Assembly (NCBI RefSeq): GCF_030813515.1
Contig: NZ_JAUSUK010000001.1
Location: forward strand, 558,001 to 622,000
Direction: 5' to 3'
Length of the DNA stretch: 64,000 bases
From: Rhodopseudomonas julia
GTDB taxonomy: Bacteria; Pseudomonadota; Alphaproteobacteria; Rhizobiales; Afifellaceae
The position numbers and the translations under genes are program-made. The notes beneath the pieces are model-generated. The model had not been told where the DNA came from. It saw only the letters and a program-made list of their open reading frames with translations, and searched no databases. This document shows positions 54,704 to 62,630 of the stretch, one piece after another (the first letter of the stretch is position 1; each line of letters begins with the position of its first letter).

Positions 54704-55363
54704 TCAGCAAACATCAAACGCCCAAGTAGAAGGCCGTTGCGTGCGACGTGTCTGCAGATGTTCGACCGCTTCCGTCGTATCGACGATGCGCGCGCAAGTC
54801 TGAGCCGCCTTCTTGAGGCCGGCCTCGTGTTCGGCCTCGGAGAAATCGGCGAGTGCGTCGGCAACCATGAACGGGCGGATGTCGCGCATGAAGGCGTCCA
54901 TCGCCGTCGATAGACAGCCGATCGATGTATAAATGCCCGTGATGATCACATTGTCGCGGCCGAGCCGGCGGAGCATGACCTCGAAATCGTTGCCGTAGAA
55001 GGCGGAATAGCTGCGTTTCGTCACCGGGATCAGCGACAGGCCGTGAAGATCGAGCGCCGGGTCGAGGGCGGGCGCATTCGCCATCCGGCCCGCATTCTCC
55101 GCAGAGACGCCGTCGCTCGGTCCCCTGCCCCACATGTCCCGCATCAGACCGCGTTCGCAATCGAGCCGAGCGGGCGGCACCTGCGAGACGAAGATCGGCA
55201 TCGCGCGCGCAGCGCAGAGCCTCGCGAGCCGCGAGATCTGATCGGCGAGATCGGTGCGCACCGTCTCGTCGAGAGACTCGCAGTAATGCGGCTGCATATC
55301 GTGGATTAAGAGCGCCGATCGCTCGGCACGGATCGTCCAATCGACCTTGTTGATCACATTCAC
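54704..55363 (-). CDS. Isochorismatase, EntB/PhzD type without carrier domain
   Basis: A 219-residue isochorismatase-like hydrolase. Asp22 in LLIHDMQ and the Lys in VTKRSYSAFYG are the expected catalytic residues. The region TGIYTSIGCLSTAMDAFMRD and RPFMVADALADFS is very close to EntB, so a true isochorismate pyruvate-lyase to 2,3-dihydro-2,3-dihydroxybenzoate is plausible. Unlike EntB it ends after the isochorismatase domain and has no aryl-carrier domain. GGGGAAGG precedes the start. No entA, entC, entE or phenazine genes are nearby, so its pathway is unclear. Confidence 0.83.
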   Translation of the reverse strand: MNVINKVDWTIRAERSALLIHDMQPHYCESLDETVRTDLADQISRLARLCAARAMPIFVSQVPPARLDCERGLMRDMWGRGPSDGVSAENAGRMANAPALDPALDLHGLSLIPVTKRSYSAFYGNDFEVMLRRLGRDNVIITGIYTSIGCLSTAMDAFMRDIRPFMVADALADFSEAEHEAGLKKAAQTCARIVDTTEAVEHLQTRRTQRPSTWAFDVC

Positions 55364-55764
55364 GGGCCTTCCCCTTCGAAGGGCCGCCGTGACAGGGATT
55401 GGTGTCGCTTGAAATGACCTTTCCGCCCAGACACGGCGGCATGGTCACACAATGATTGCGCCCTGCCGCTTCCTAACGGAAGCGCCAGTAACCAAAAGTC
55501 TGTGGTCGGGCAGAGCGGATCATGGCATGGCCTCTGCCACAAGCGCCGTGAAAGTTCAATGCGGTCGATCGCACTTGCTGCGACGAGAGGCAAATCGGAC
55601 ACAGCATCGCCAACACCCGTGCGCCGGCCCACAATTTGGCGACCCACGATTTGGCTACAGGACGCGCGCGCACGGCAGGGGCTAAGGACGACGAGCCGGT
55701 CCGCTTCACGTCTTACATGCGCGGCCGCCCGAAGACGGCACGCGCTCTTGTCAGGCCTTCGCTC
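55364..55764. other. Gap of 400 bases with a short tandem repeat
   Basis: No convincing gene was found. It includes the leader of the isochorismatase gene (minus strand) and the 3' side of the secreted-protein gene. A 15-base tandem duplication lies at 55628-55657. Confidence 0.4.
55628..55657 (+). repeat. Tandem 15-base duplication
   Basis: CCCACAATTTGGCGA is followed directly by CCCACGATTTGGCTA, two mismatches apart. This is probably a local slippage duplication. Confidence 0.5.
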
Positions 55765-56547
55765 TCACCAGTTGCAGCGGGAGCTGTAGTCGGTGTCCTG
55801 CGTGTACGTGGTATCGGGATCTTCATCCGATCCCCAATCCACCGAAATATCGAAACTGCAGGAGCAGCTCGGCTGGCCGCTGCTTCCCCTCACCCAGGAA
55901 ACGAATTTGTAGCGCCAGGAGGCATCTTCGTCCTTATCCTCTTTGCCCTGGTCGGTGTTGTCCCACCAGCGATAAAGCCCGTCCTTGCGTTCGATGAGAA
56001 CGTCGGCTTCGTCGGACCAGCGATAATTGTCACCGCCGAACTTCGGATTGGTCGCTGTTCCACCGCCGATCGGATAGGCCGGAAAAAGGTGGGTCGCGTC
56101 GTTGTCGACATCGAACGTCACGCCGGTGACGAGTTCACCCGGAGCTCCTGTTGAATCGGTCGGGTTGATGTTCGGATTGTCCTCAGTCCCACCGTTTCCC
56201 GTGATGGTCATCGCCAGAAGCTGGCCGGAGGTGCATTCCGAAGCGGTGCCGGTCAATGTCGCCGTCACGCCGAAGCCCGTCTTCTGCTCGGGCTCATCGG
56301 CGCCCCAATCCTCGCTATTGACCCCGACCGGGCAGACATATTCGTAAGTGCTCGTGCAAACGGTCCGGGAGGTGCCGGAGCGTTTGGTGCATTCGTCGAA
56401 GTCATCGAAGTTGTTGGAACTGCAGATGATCTGCGTGTTGCCGGAGGTGCGGGCGACACTCATGCCGGTGCAGCCGCAGGCCGCCCTGGCTTCGCTTGCG
56501 GCAAATACCAGACCGCATGCAAACAATGCTATCGATGCTGTGCGCAT
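55765..56547 (-). CDS. Cysteine-rich secreted protein of unknown function
   Basis: A 260-residue protein that I do not recognise. The Sec signal ends near ASEARA-ACGC. The mature protein is acidic and rich in Asp, Gly, Thr and Ser, with ten cysteines: a CGC pair at its start, CSS, CTK, CTS, CPV, CTS, a CSC pair and a final CNW. These could form five disulfides. The C-terminal third has aromatic-rich beta-like stretches (YRWSDEADVLIERKDGLYRWW). Composition suggests an extracellular or surface protein. There is no metal-site or enzyme signature. It is isolated, with no obvious operon partner. Confidence 0.7.
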   Translation of the reverse strand: MRTASIALFACGLVFAASEARAACGCTGMSVARTSGNTQIICSSNNFDDFDECTKRSGTSRTVCTSTYEYVCPVGVNSEDWGADEPEQKTGFGVTATLTGTASECTSGQLLAMTITGNGGTEDNPNINPTDSTGAPGELVTGVTFDVDNDATHLFPAYPIGGGTATNPKFGGDNYRWSDEADVLIERKDGLYRWWDNTDQGKEDKDEDASWRYKFVSWVRGSSGQPSCSCSFDISVDWGSDEDPDTTYTQDTDYSSRCNW

Positions 56548-56765
56548 AATGGCCTCCCCAATTGTGCACGGGGCAAGGCTACGCGAACGACAAACGATAC
56601 ACTACTAAAAGTTGTTATTTTCGCGCCCGGCTTCGAGGCAATTGTCTCTGGAACGCGACCCTCGTCCCGATCGGACGAGGTGCTCGTGGCTCGGAAAGCC
56701 CGGGCAAGACGGCCTGCCCGTCCCGGAGAGGAAAGACGGGCGAAAGGCGCGCGCGCGACGGAGAT

Positions 56766-56784
56766 GGCGCTCCGGGAGAGCGCC
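56766..56784 (-). terminator. Hairpin after the chemoreceptor gene
   Basis: GGCGCTC (56766-56772) and GAGCGCC (56778-56784) are perfect 7-base arms around CGGGA, 24 bases beyond the minus-strand mcp stop. No T-run follows, so this is only a possible terminator. Confidence 0.4.
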
Positions 56785-56807
56785 GGGGATCGACAACGCC
56801 CGGCAGG

Positions 56808-59000
56808 TCATGCGGCCCGAACCGTGCTGAGGAAGCGATCCATGACCGCCTTCAGCGTCTCCGATTGCTGTCCGAGCGTCGTTGCAGCGCCTTCCACCTG
56901 ACCAGCGACTGCCGTCGTATCGGCAGCCGCCTCGTTGATGCCTTCGATATTGTCGGCGACGGTCTTCGCGCCCATGGACGCCTGGGAGACACTGCCCGCG
57001 ATCTCGCGGGTCGCCTCGCCCTGCTCGTCGACGGAAGTGGCGATGGCCGTTGCGATCTGGTTGATCTGCTCGATGACCTCGGTGATGCCGACGATCGCCG
57101 TGGCCGAATCGGAGGTGGAGTTCTGGATCTCCGAGATCTGTGCTGCAATCTCCGAGGTGGCCCGCGATGTCTGATCGGCGAGCTGCTTGACCTCGGCCGC
57201 CACGACAGCGAAGCCTTTGCCCTGCTCGCCGGCACGTGCCGCTTCGATGGTGGCGTTGAGCGCCAGAAGATTGGTCTGCTCGGCGATGTCCTTGATGAGA
57301 TCGACCACCTGTCCGATACGGCTGGCGGAAGCCGACAGGTCGCGAACCTTGCCGGCCGTGCCATTCGCATCTCCGACGGCAGCGGCAGCGATCCGGGCCG
57401 ATTCATCGACCTGACGTTTGATCTCGGCAATCGAAGAGGCAAGCTCTTCGGCGGCGGAGGCCACCGTCTGGACATTGGAGGACGCATCTGCAGACGCGCC
57501 AGCGGCCGTCTGCGACTGCCGCGCAACCTTTTCCGTCGCCGAGCTCATCGTAGCGGATGCGTCCTGCAACTGGCCGGTCGCCGCAACGACGCCGCGGACG
57601 ACGCCACCCATAGCCTCTTCGAACTCATCGGCGAGTGCGTGCATGGTGCGACGGCGCTCTTCCTCCTGCTTGATGCGGTTCTGTTCATCTTCGGCGGCCT
57701 TCTGGCGCGCCTCTTCTTCAATGCGCACCCGGATCTGATCGACGGCACGAGAGATGTCGCCGATCTCGTCGCGGCGTTCAGCACCCGCGATTTCGGCAAC
57801 CGCCTCGCCAGAGGCCAGACGCCGAAGGGCGCCCGTGAGCTGGGTTATCGGACGGGTGATGCCGGACGCCACGAGGGCCATGGCAACAAGCGCGGCGAGA
57901 ACCACAGCAAGGCCGACGAGCACCTGAGATGCAAGATCGTCGCGACCACGTTCTGCCAGCGAATTGGCGAGTTTGTCGGCCTCGGCCAAAACGACCTGAC
58001 GCGGCACGGTAATCACGACGGACCAGACCTGGTCCGTACGTCCGAGCGCCACAGGCGCGAAAACCTTGAGGGTGTCGCTCGCATCGTCGGTTTTCACCGT
58101 AGCGCGCCCGTTTTTCAGGATATCCATGTCATCGGCGGCATTGGCGGCGATTGTCTCGTATGAGCCGCCGATGGCTTGCGGATCGTCACTCGCCGCCACG
58201 ACGAGACCGGATCCGGAGACGATCGCGACGGCACCCTTGCCCTCATAGGTGTCGGCGTTCACCTGCTCTGCCAATTCCTGCAGGAAGGCGAGATCGAAAT
58301 CGGCGCCTGCCACGCCCGCGAATTTGCCGTCGACCATGATCGGGACCGACATTGTGGCGAGATAAACCGACTTGCCCTGAACGATGTAGGGAAGCGGCGC
58401 AAGAATGCTCTCCTCCCCAGTCCTCTGGGGCCCGAGGAACCAGCCGCCCTTCATGACGCCGTTCGGGTGCAGGGCCTCACTGTCGTATTCGACCAGTGGC
58501 TGAATCGCGATATTGCCATCGGCATCGCGCGTCCAATAGGGCAGGACGCGGCCGGTGGCGTCAGATCCGACGTCCTTGCGATCGCCATACATATCGTCGC
58601 TGCCGTCGAGTGCATTCGGCAGCCAGGCGCTATAGGTGCCGTTGAAACGCGGATTGTCCTTCAACACGCTCAGAAGCACTGCATTCAGCTGATCACGCCG
58701 CTGATAGATCGGGGTTCCGGTCCCCATGCTGTTCGCCATCACCTCGAAGGTGCGGGCCATATTGCGGGCGGCATCGAAGGCCGTGTCGACTTCTGCGCGG
58801 ATCGTTCCGGCCTGGGCATTCGCCAGCCGCTGCAGCGACTCCTTGCTCGTCCGGTCGAGGAGCTCATCCACGTTTTCATTGACATAGCGCGACGTGTCGC
58901 GGGCGGCGTAAATCCCGAAGCCCAGAAGCACGGCCGTCAAAACGATGACGCATGCGGCCGACAACGCGGTGATCCTGAACTTGACGGAATGGATGTTCAC
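56808..59000 (-). CDS. Methyl-accepting chemotaxis protein with dCache sensor
   Basis: A 730-residue transmembrane chemoreceptor. TM1 (about 9-31) is followed by a large double-Cache-like periplasmic domain (about 35-355, with [19 protein letters not shown] and [18 protein letters not shown]), TM2 (about 365-390), HAMP (about 385-440) and the MCP signalling domain. The hairpin tip is [39 protein letters not shown]. No CheB/CheR pentapeptide tail is visible. The start was set at GTG 59000, which has AGGAGAG seven bases before it; the upstream open frame has an implausible N-terminus. The ligand is unknown; dCache domains often bind amino acids or carboxylates. Confidence 0.9.
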   Translation of the reverse strand: MNIHSVKFRITALSAACVIVLTAVLLGFGIYAARDTSRYVNENVDELLDRTSKESLQRLANAQAGTIRAEVDTAFDAARNMARTFEVMANSMGTGTPIYQRRDQLNAVLLSVLKDNPRFNGTYSAWLPNALDGSDDMYGDRKDVGSDATGRVLPYWTRDADGNIAIQPLVEYDSEALHPNGVMKGGWFLGPQRTGEESILAPLPYIVQGKSVYLATMSVPIMVDGKFAGVAGADFDLAFLQELAEQVNADTYEGKGAVAIVSGSGLVVAASDDPQAIGGSYETIAANAADDMDILKNGRATVKTDDASDTLKVFAPVALGRTDQVWSVVITVPRQVVLAEADKLANSLAERGRDDLASQVLVGLAVVLAALVAMALVASGITRPITQLTGALRRLASGEAVAEIAGAERRDEIGDISRAVDQIRVRIEEEARQKAAEDEQNRIKQEEERRRTMHALADEFEEAMGGVVRGVVAATGQLQDASATMSSATEKVARQSQTAAGASADASSNVQTVASAAEELASSIAEIKRQVDESARIAAAAVGDANGTAGKVRDLSASASRIGQVVDLIKDIAEQTNLLALNATIEAARAGEQGKGFAVVAAEVKQLADQTSRATSEIAAQISEIQNSTSDSATAIVGITEVIEQINQIATAIATSVDEQGEATREIAGSVSQASMGAKTVADNIEGINEAAADTTAVAGQVEGAATTLGQQSETLKAVMDRFLSTVRAA

Positions 59001-59278
59001 GAAAGGCTCTCCTGCCTGAGGTCTGGGCCATCGGCTAGGGCGAGAGGCTCGCGTGGAGCTTGCATCCATTCTAATCGACGAGCTTCAACACAGGCAGGAC
59101 AGACCACAAGGTCTGGCCTTCCGCGCTTTTCCCGCTGTTTCTGACGAAGTGTCGCGGGTGCAAAGCACGGCGAGGCACTCCGGACTGCCGGAAACCTGCT
59201 TTCCTATGCCAGCCCCGCGTCGATTGAGGAAAAGGCCACCCGGCGATTTACCGCCGGTGTCTTTTTGATCGGCAGGCC

Positions 59279-60010
59279 TCAGTTGAAGGCGATCAGATCC
59301 TCGATGGAAGCCGGGGCGCGCGGTGCGGGAGCATCGGGCGCGATCGTCGGCCCGCCGGCGGGCGCAAACAGCGTCGCCTGACTCGGCACCGGCATGCGCG
59401 GCGCCACGACGGGCCGAGCGGAGGCGACCATGATCGGACGCTCAGGCCGCACGTCGGGAAGCGCCGGGGCCTCCTCACGCACCGGACGAACAGGCTTGTT
59501 GAACTTCGCCGCCAGAATGACTTCCGCCTGCGGACGGTTAGGCCGGCCCGGCAGAGCCTTGCGCTTCTCGTAGAAGGAGTTGCCCCCCGCCAGCACGACA
59601 TAATGCATGTTGGTGTAGGGGAAATTGTAGCCGGCAGTGTGGAAGAAGCGGGCTTTGCCAACGCCTGGGTGACGCGCGCCGCGCAAGACCTTCTTCGCCA
59701 TCTTGGCGGCGAGCGGCTTGCCACTGTCGGTCATCGGCTTGGACAGGACGCCCGGGGCAAACTGCTTCTTCTGGCCGACGACGGCGCAGACCGAATTCGG
59801 AAAATCTTTCGATTTCACCCGGTTCATCACGACCGTGCCGACGGCCAGCATGCCGTCAGGACTGGAGCGGTTGGATTCGAAATACATGACGCGCTGCATG
59901 CATTCGAAATCGCTCATACGTCGCGGCGAGTGACCGCAGCCAGCCAGCGCCAGCGCGGCACAGAGAGCGAAAAACGAGGAAATCTGGCGAAGACGACGAG
60001 ATACAAACAT
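59279..60010 (-). CDS. Cell wall hydrolase, SleB family, lipoprotein
   Basis: A 243-residue exported protein. The signal ends in the lipobox LALAGC, so it is probably a lipoprotein. The SleB/Hydrolase_2 domain (about 35-145) has the catalytic Glu in VMYFESNRSSPDG, then GTVVMNRV, VVGQKKQFAPGV and ARFFHTAGYNF. The C-terminal 90 residues are Pro/Ala-rich and probably disordered. It likely cleaves peptidoglycan glycan strands. It is monocistronic on the minus strand. Confidence 0.87.
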   Translation of the reverse strand: MFVSRRLRQISSFFALCAALALAGCGHSPRRMSDFECMQRVMYFESNRSSPDGMLAVGTVVMNRVKSKDFPNSVCAVVGQKKQFAPGVLSKPMTDSGKPLAAKMAKKVLRGARHPGVGKARFFHTAGYNFPYTNMHYVVLAGGNSFYEKRKALPGRPNRPQAEVILAAKFNKPVRPVREEAPALPDVRPERPIMVASARPVVAPRMPVPSQATLFAPAGGPTIAPDAPAPRAPASIEDLIAFN

Positions 60011-60152
60011 TCGCGACCCGGTGGGCGGCGACGAGCCGCCTCAAGGGTCGCATTGTCCAGAAAGCGGTAAATAAAGCCTTAGGATCTCGATATTTGTCCG
60101 CAAATTCGCCGCTTGAAAACAACAATGCCGCGGGCGCTCCCGCGGCATGATC

Positions 60153-60470
60153 TCACTGCAGCGAGGTGGCGAGATGCACATCGCTCGGATGCGTGAGGCG
60201 AACGGTCCGATCGGCCTTGAGGCGCGTTGCGCCGGCCTCGCAACCGGGCGTGATATTCGGCCAGGTATCGTGGGCGCATGCCGTATCCAGGGCCCTGGCG
60301 ACGCGCGTCTTCGGCGACAGCTCGGAAACGGAGGCGGTCGACGTCTGATCGACGGCGGCTTCGCCCATGGTCGCCTCGCCCATCGTAGAATAAGCGATCG
60401 TCATGAAAGCGGCGAGCCCGATGCAGGCTGCCGAAACAAACGCTTTCGAAACGAGCCTATCCTGCGACAT
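60153..60470 (-). CDS. Small exported protein with paired cysteines
   Basis: A 105-residue protein with a hydrophobic signal or anchor (about 8-29). The mature end carries CAHDTWPNITPGCE, a Cys-x-Trp-Pro-x-Thr-Pro-x-Cys pattern that I recall in several short rhizobial periplasmic proteins; the two cysteines probably pair. The MGEATMGEA segment is a short internal repeat. Function is unknown and no operon partner is evident. Confidence 0.6.
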   Translation of the reverse strand: MSQDRLVSKAFVSAACIGLAAFMTIAYSTMGEATMGEAAVDQTSTASVSELSPKTRVARALDTACAHDTWPNITPGCEAGATRLKADRTVRLTHPSDVHLATSLQ

Positions 60471-60605
60471 GTACCTCTCTCCTCAAATGAACTTGAACCT
60501 CGGGGAGCGGCGATCTGTCTGATCGACAGAGCAGCGCCGCATTCCTCAGCACAAGTCCGGAAAGAGGCAATTGGTTCCTTTTTGTGTTCGCTTTCAGGCC
60601 GTTAA

Positions 60606-61586
60606 TCAGGCGACTGAGCGTCGGCGCCCGGCTTTCTGGGCGTCGGCGGGCCAAATGCGCTGCGTGGAGATCTCCTCGTAAAGGCCCTCCACATCCTCAG
60701 GATAACAAAGCGCCGTGCCGGGCGTCAGTGCCGTTGCCGCACCGGATGCGGTCGCCAGACGCAAGGCGTCGTCCGGTGTCTTGCCCTGAGAAATGGCAAG
60801 CACCATCGCCGCAAGGAAGCTGTCGCCGGCGCCGGATGCGGAGCGCGTCTTCACCTCCGGAGGCCGGCAGAAATGCGTCTCTTCGGGCGTCACCAGAAGA
60901 GCGCCATGGCGCCCGAGCGTCACGGCGAGCATCCCGACCCCGTCGTGCTGGACATAGTCACGGGCTGCAACGGCAGCCGCCTTCGGCCCATGCAGATCCT
61001 GACCGACGATGCTGCCGAGCTCGCCGATGCTCGGCTTGGCAAGAAGCACGTTGTTGCCGGCGAGCGTACGGCTCAGATGCAGGCCTGACGTGTCGAGCAC
61101 GAATTTCGCGCCCTTCTTCATCACCATCTCGGCGATGCGCGGGTAGAAATCCTCAGACACGCCCGGAGCGAGGCTGCCGCTTGCAACGAAGTAGTCGCAT
61201 TCCGTCTCCTCGACGCGCTTGAAGCAGGCGTTCTGCTCCTCCTCAGACAGGGTCGGGCCCTCGGGCACGAAGCGGTATTCCTGTCCGGTCGCAGTCTCAA
61301 AAACGACATGGGCCATGCGCGTCGCCCCGGCGATGGAGACCACCGAGCGCTTGACGCCCTCGCGTTCCAAAAGCTCATCGAGAAGCGCACCGGTCGCTCC
61401 GCCGAGACAGACGATCGCTTCGACGTCGCCGCCCAAACGATGCACGACGCGCGCCACGTTGACACCGCCACCGCCCGGATCGATGCGTCCGCGGTGCGTG
61501 CGGATTTTGTGCACCGGCCGAACCAGTTCGGCTTCGCTCGTGTCATCGATGGTCGGATTGACGGTCAGCGTAACGATTGAAGGCAT
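60606..61586 (-). CDS. PfkB-family sugar-phosphate kinase (6-phosphofructokinase 2 / FruK-like)
   Basis: A 326-residue ribokinase-fold kinase. It starts MPSIVTLTVNPTIDDT at 61586, with GGGGA five bases before the ATG. The dinucleotide-like GGGGVNVARVVHRLGG is the substrate-binding segment, DTSGLHLSRTL follows, and the catalytic Asp is in SASGAGDSFLA. It resembles E. coli PfkB (Pfk-2) more than FruK, so fructose-6-phosphate is likely, but 1-phosphofructose and tagatose-6-phosphate kinases share this pattern. It is divergent from the TauE/SafE gene. Confidence 0.87.
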   Translation of the reverse strand: MPSIVTLTVNPTIDDTSEAELVRPVHKIRTHRGRIDPGGGGVNVARVVHRLGGDVEAIVCLGGATGALLDELLEREGVKRSVVSIAGATRMAHVVFETATGQEYRFVPEGPTLSEEEQNACFKRVEETECDYFVASGSLAPGVSEDFYPRIAEMVMKKGAKFVLDTSGLHLSRTLAGNNVLLAKPSIGELGSIVGQDLHGPKAAAVAARDYVQHDGVGMLAVTLGRHGALLVTPEETHFCRPPEVKTRSASGAGDSFLAAMVLAISQGKTPDDALRLATASGAATALTPGTALCYPEDVEGLYEEISTQRIWPADAQKAGRRRSVA

Positions 61587-61834
61587 GAATTCCCCAACAT
61601 GAGAGCGCGCGATTCGGCGAGCCGCCTTATCACGCAACCTTGAAGCAGCTGTGTCGCCGCCATGCAAATTCGGCGCCACCGAGGAGACGCCTCGAGCCGG
61701 TGCCGTCGATTGGGCCCGATAAGGCTCAGCTGGCCTTGCGGCACACGGTGCCGCATATTCGCCCGCCAGCCCGACTTGCCATCGTCAGCCATTGGGACGA
61801 AGAGCAGGCTGACAGGATATCGATCACCCGCCGA

Positions 61835-62608
61835 ATGCAAACCTTTCTCTCCGCCTTTCTTCCCGACAGCCTCGGCATTCTTCCCGCTCTCCTGCTCATC
61901 GCAGTGAGCGTCGTCACCTCGGCTTTGACAGCGGCCCTCGGCCTCGGCGGCGGCATAGCCATGCTTGCTGCCCTCGGGCTTGCTCTGCCGGTGCCCGCAC
62001 TTATCCCTGTTCACGGCGTTGTCCAGCTCGGCTCGAACGCCGGTCGGGCATTGTTGCAAAGACGGCACGCCGAGTGGCGGCTGATCTGGCCGTTTCTAGT
62101 GGGCAGCGTCATCGGCGCGGCTCTCGGCGCGCGTTTCGTCGTCGCCCTGCCGGAAGCCCTTTTGAAGACGGGGCTTGGGCTTTTCATCCTGGTGATGATC
62201 TGGACGAAGCTGCCGGCGATGAAGCTCGGGGCGCAGCGGCTGCTGTTCGGCTTCGTCGGGCTCTTCTCGACGTTCCTCACCATGTTCTTCGGCGCGACGG
62301 GCCCCTTCGTCGCCGCCTTCGTCGGTCCGGCTCTTTCAAACCGCATGCAGGTGATCGGCACGCATGCCGTGATAATGACCGCCCAGCACCTCTTCAAGGT
62401 GGTGGCGTTCGTCGCCGTCGGCTTCGCCTTTGCCGAATGGCTGCCGTTCCTCGTCGCCATGGTGGTCGCGGGCTTCATCGGCACGGCGCTCGGCACGCGC
62501 ATCCTCAAGGGGCTCAAGGAGGAGAAGTTCCGCCTGGGCTTTCGCCTGGTCGTTTCGCTTCTGGCGCTCGATCTTCTGCGCCGCGGCGTCGTGCTCCTCC
62601 TCGCCTGA
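61835..62608 (+). CDS. TauE/SafE-family membrane transporter
   Basis: A 257-residue membrane protein with about eight helices, from ATG 61835. The two half-repeats open with ALTAALGLGGGIAMLAAL and LFGFVGLFSTFLTMFFGATGPF, the glycine-rich starts of TauE/SafE repeats. Members export sulfite, sulfoacetate or related organic anions; the substrate here is not known. The frame stays open back to 61640, but the region before 61835 is Arg/Pro-rich and not helix-like. Its 3' end lies eight bases from convergent gcvPB. Confidence 0.87.
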   Translation: MQTFLSAFLPDSLGILPALLLIAVSVVTSALTAALGLGGGIAMLAALGLALPVPALIPVHGVVQLGSNAGRALLQRRHAEWRLIWPFLVGSVIGAALGARFVVALPEALLKTGLGLFILVMIWTKLPAMKLGAQRLLFGFVGLFSTFLTMFFGATGPFVAAFVGPALSNRMQVIGTHAVIMTAQHLFKVVAFVAVGFAFAEWLPFLVAMVVAGFIGTALGTRILKGLKEEKFRLGFRLVVSLLALDLLRRGVVLLLA

Positions 62609-62630
62609 AGGCGGCCTTATTCGGCCGCCT
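62609..62630. terminator. Convergent hairpin between TauE/SafE gene and gcvPB
   Basis: AGGCGGCC (62609-62616) and GGCCGCCT (62623-62630) are perfect arms around TTATTC, which includes the gcvPB stop codon. Confidence 0.5.
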
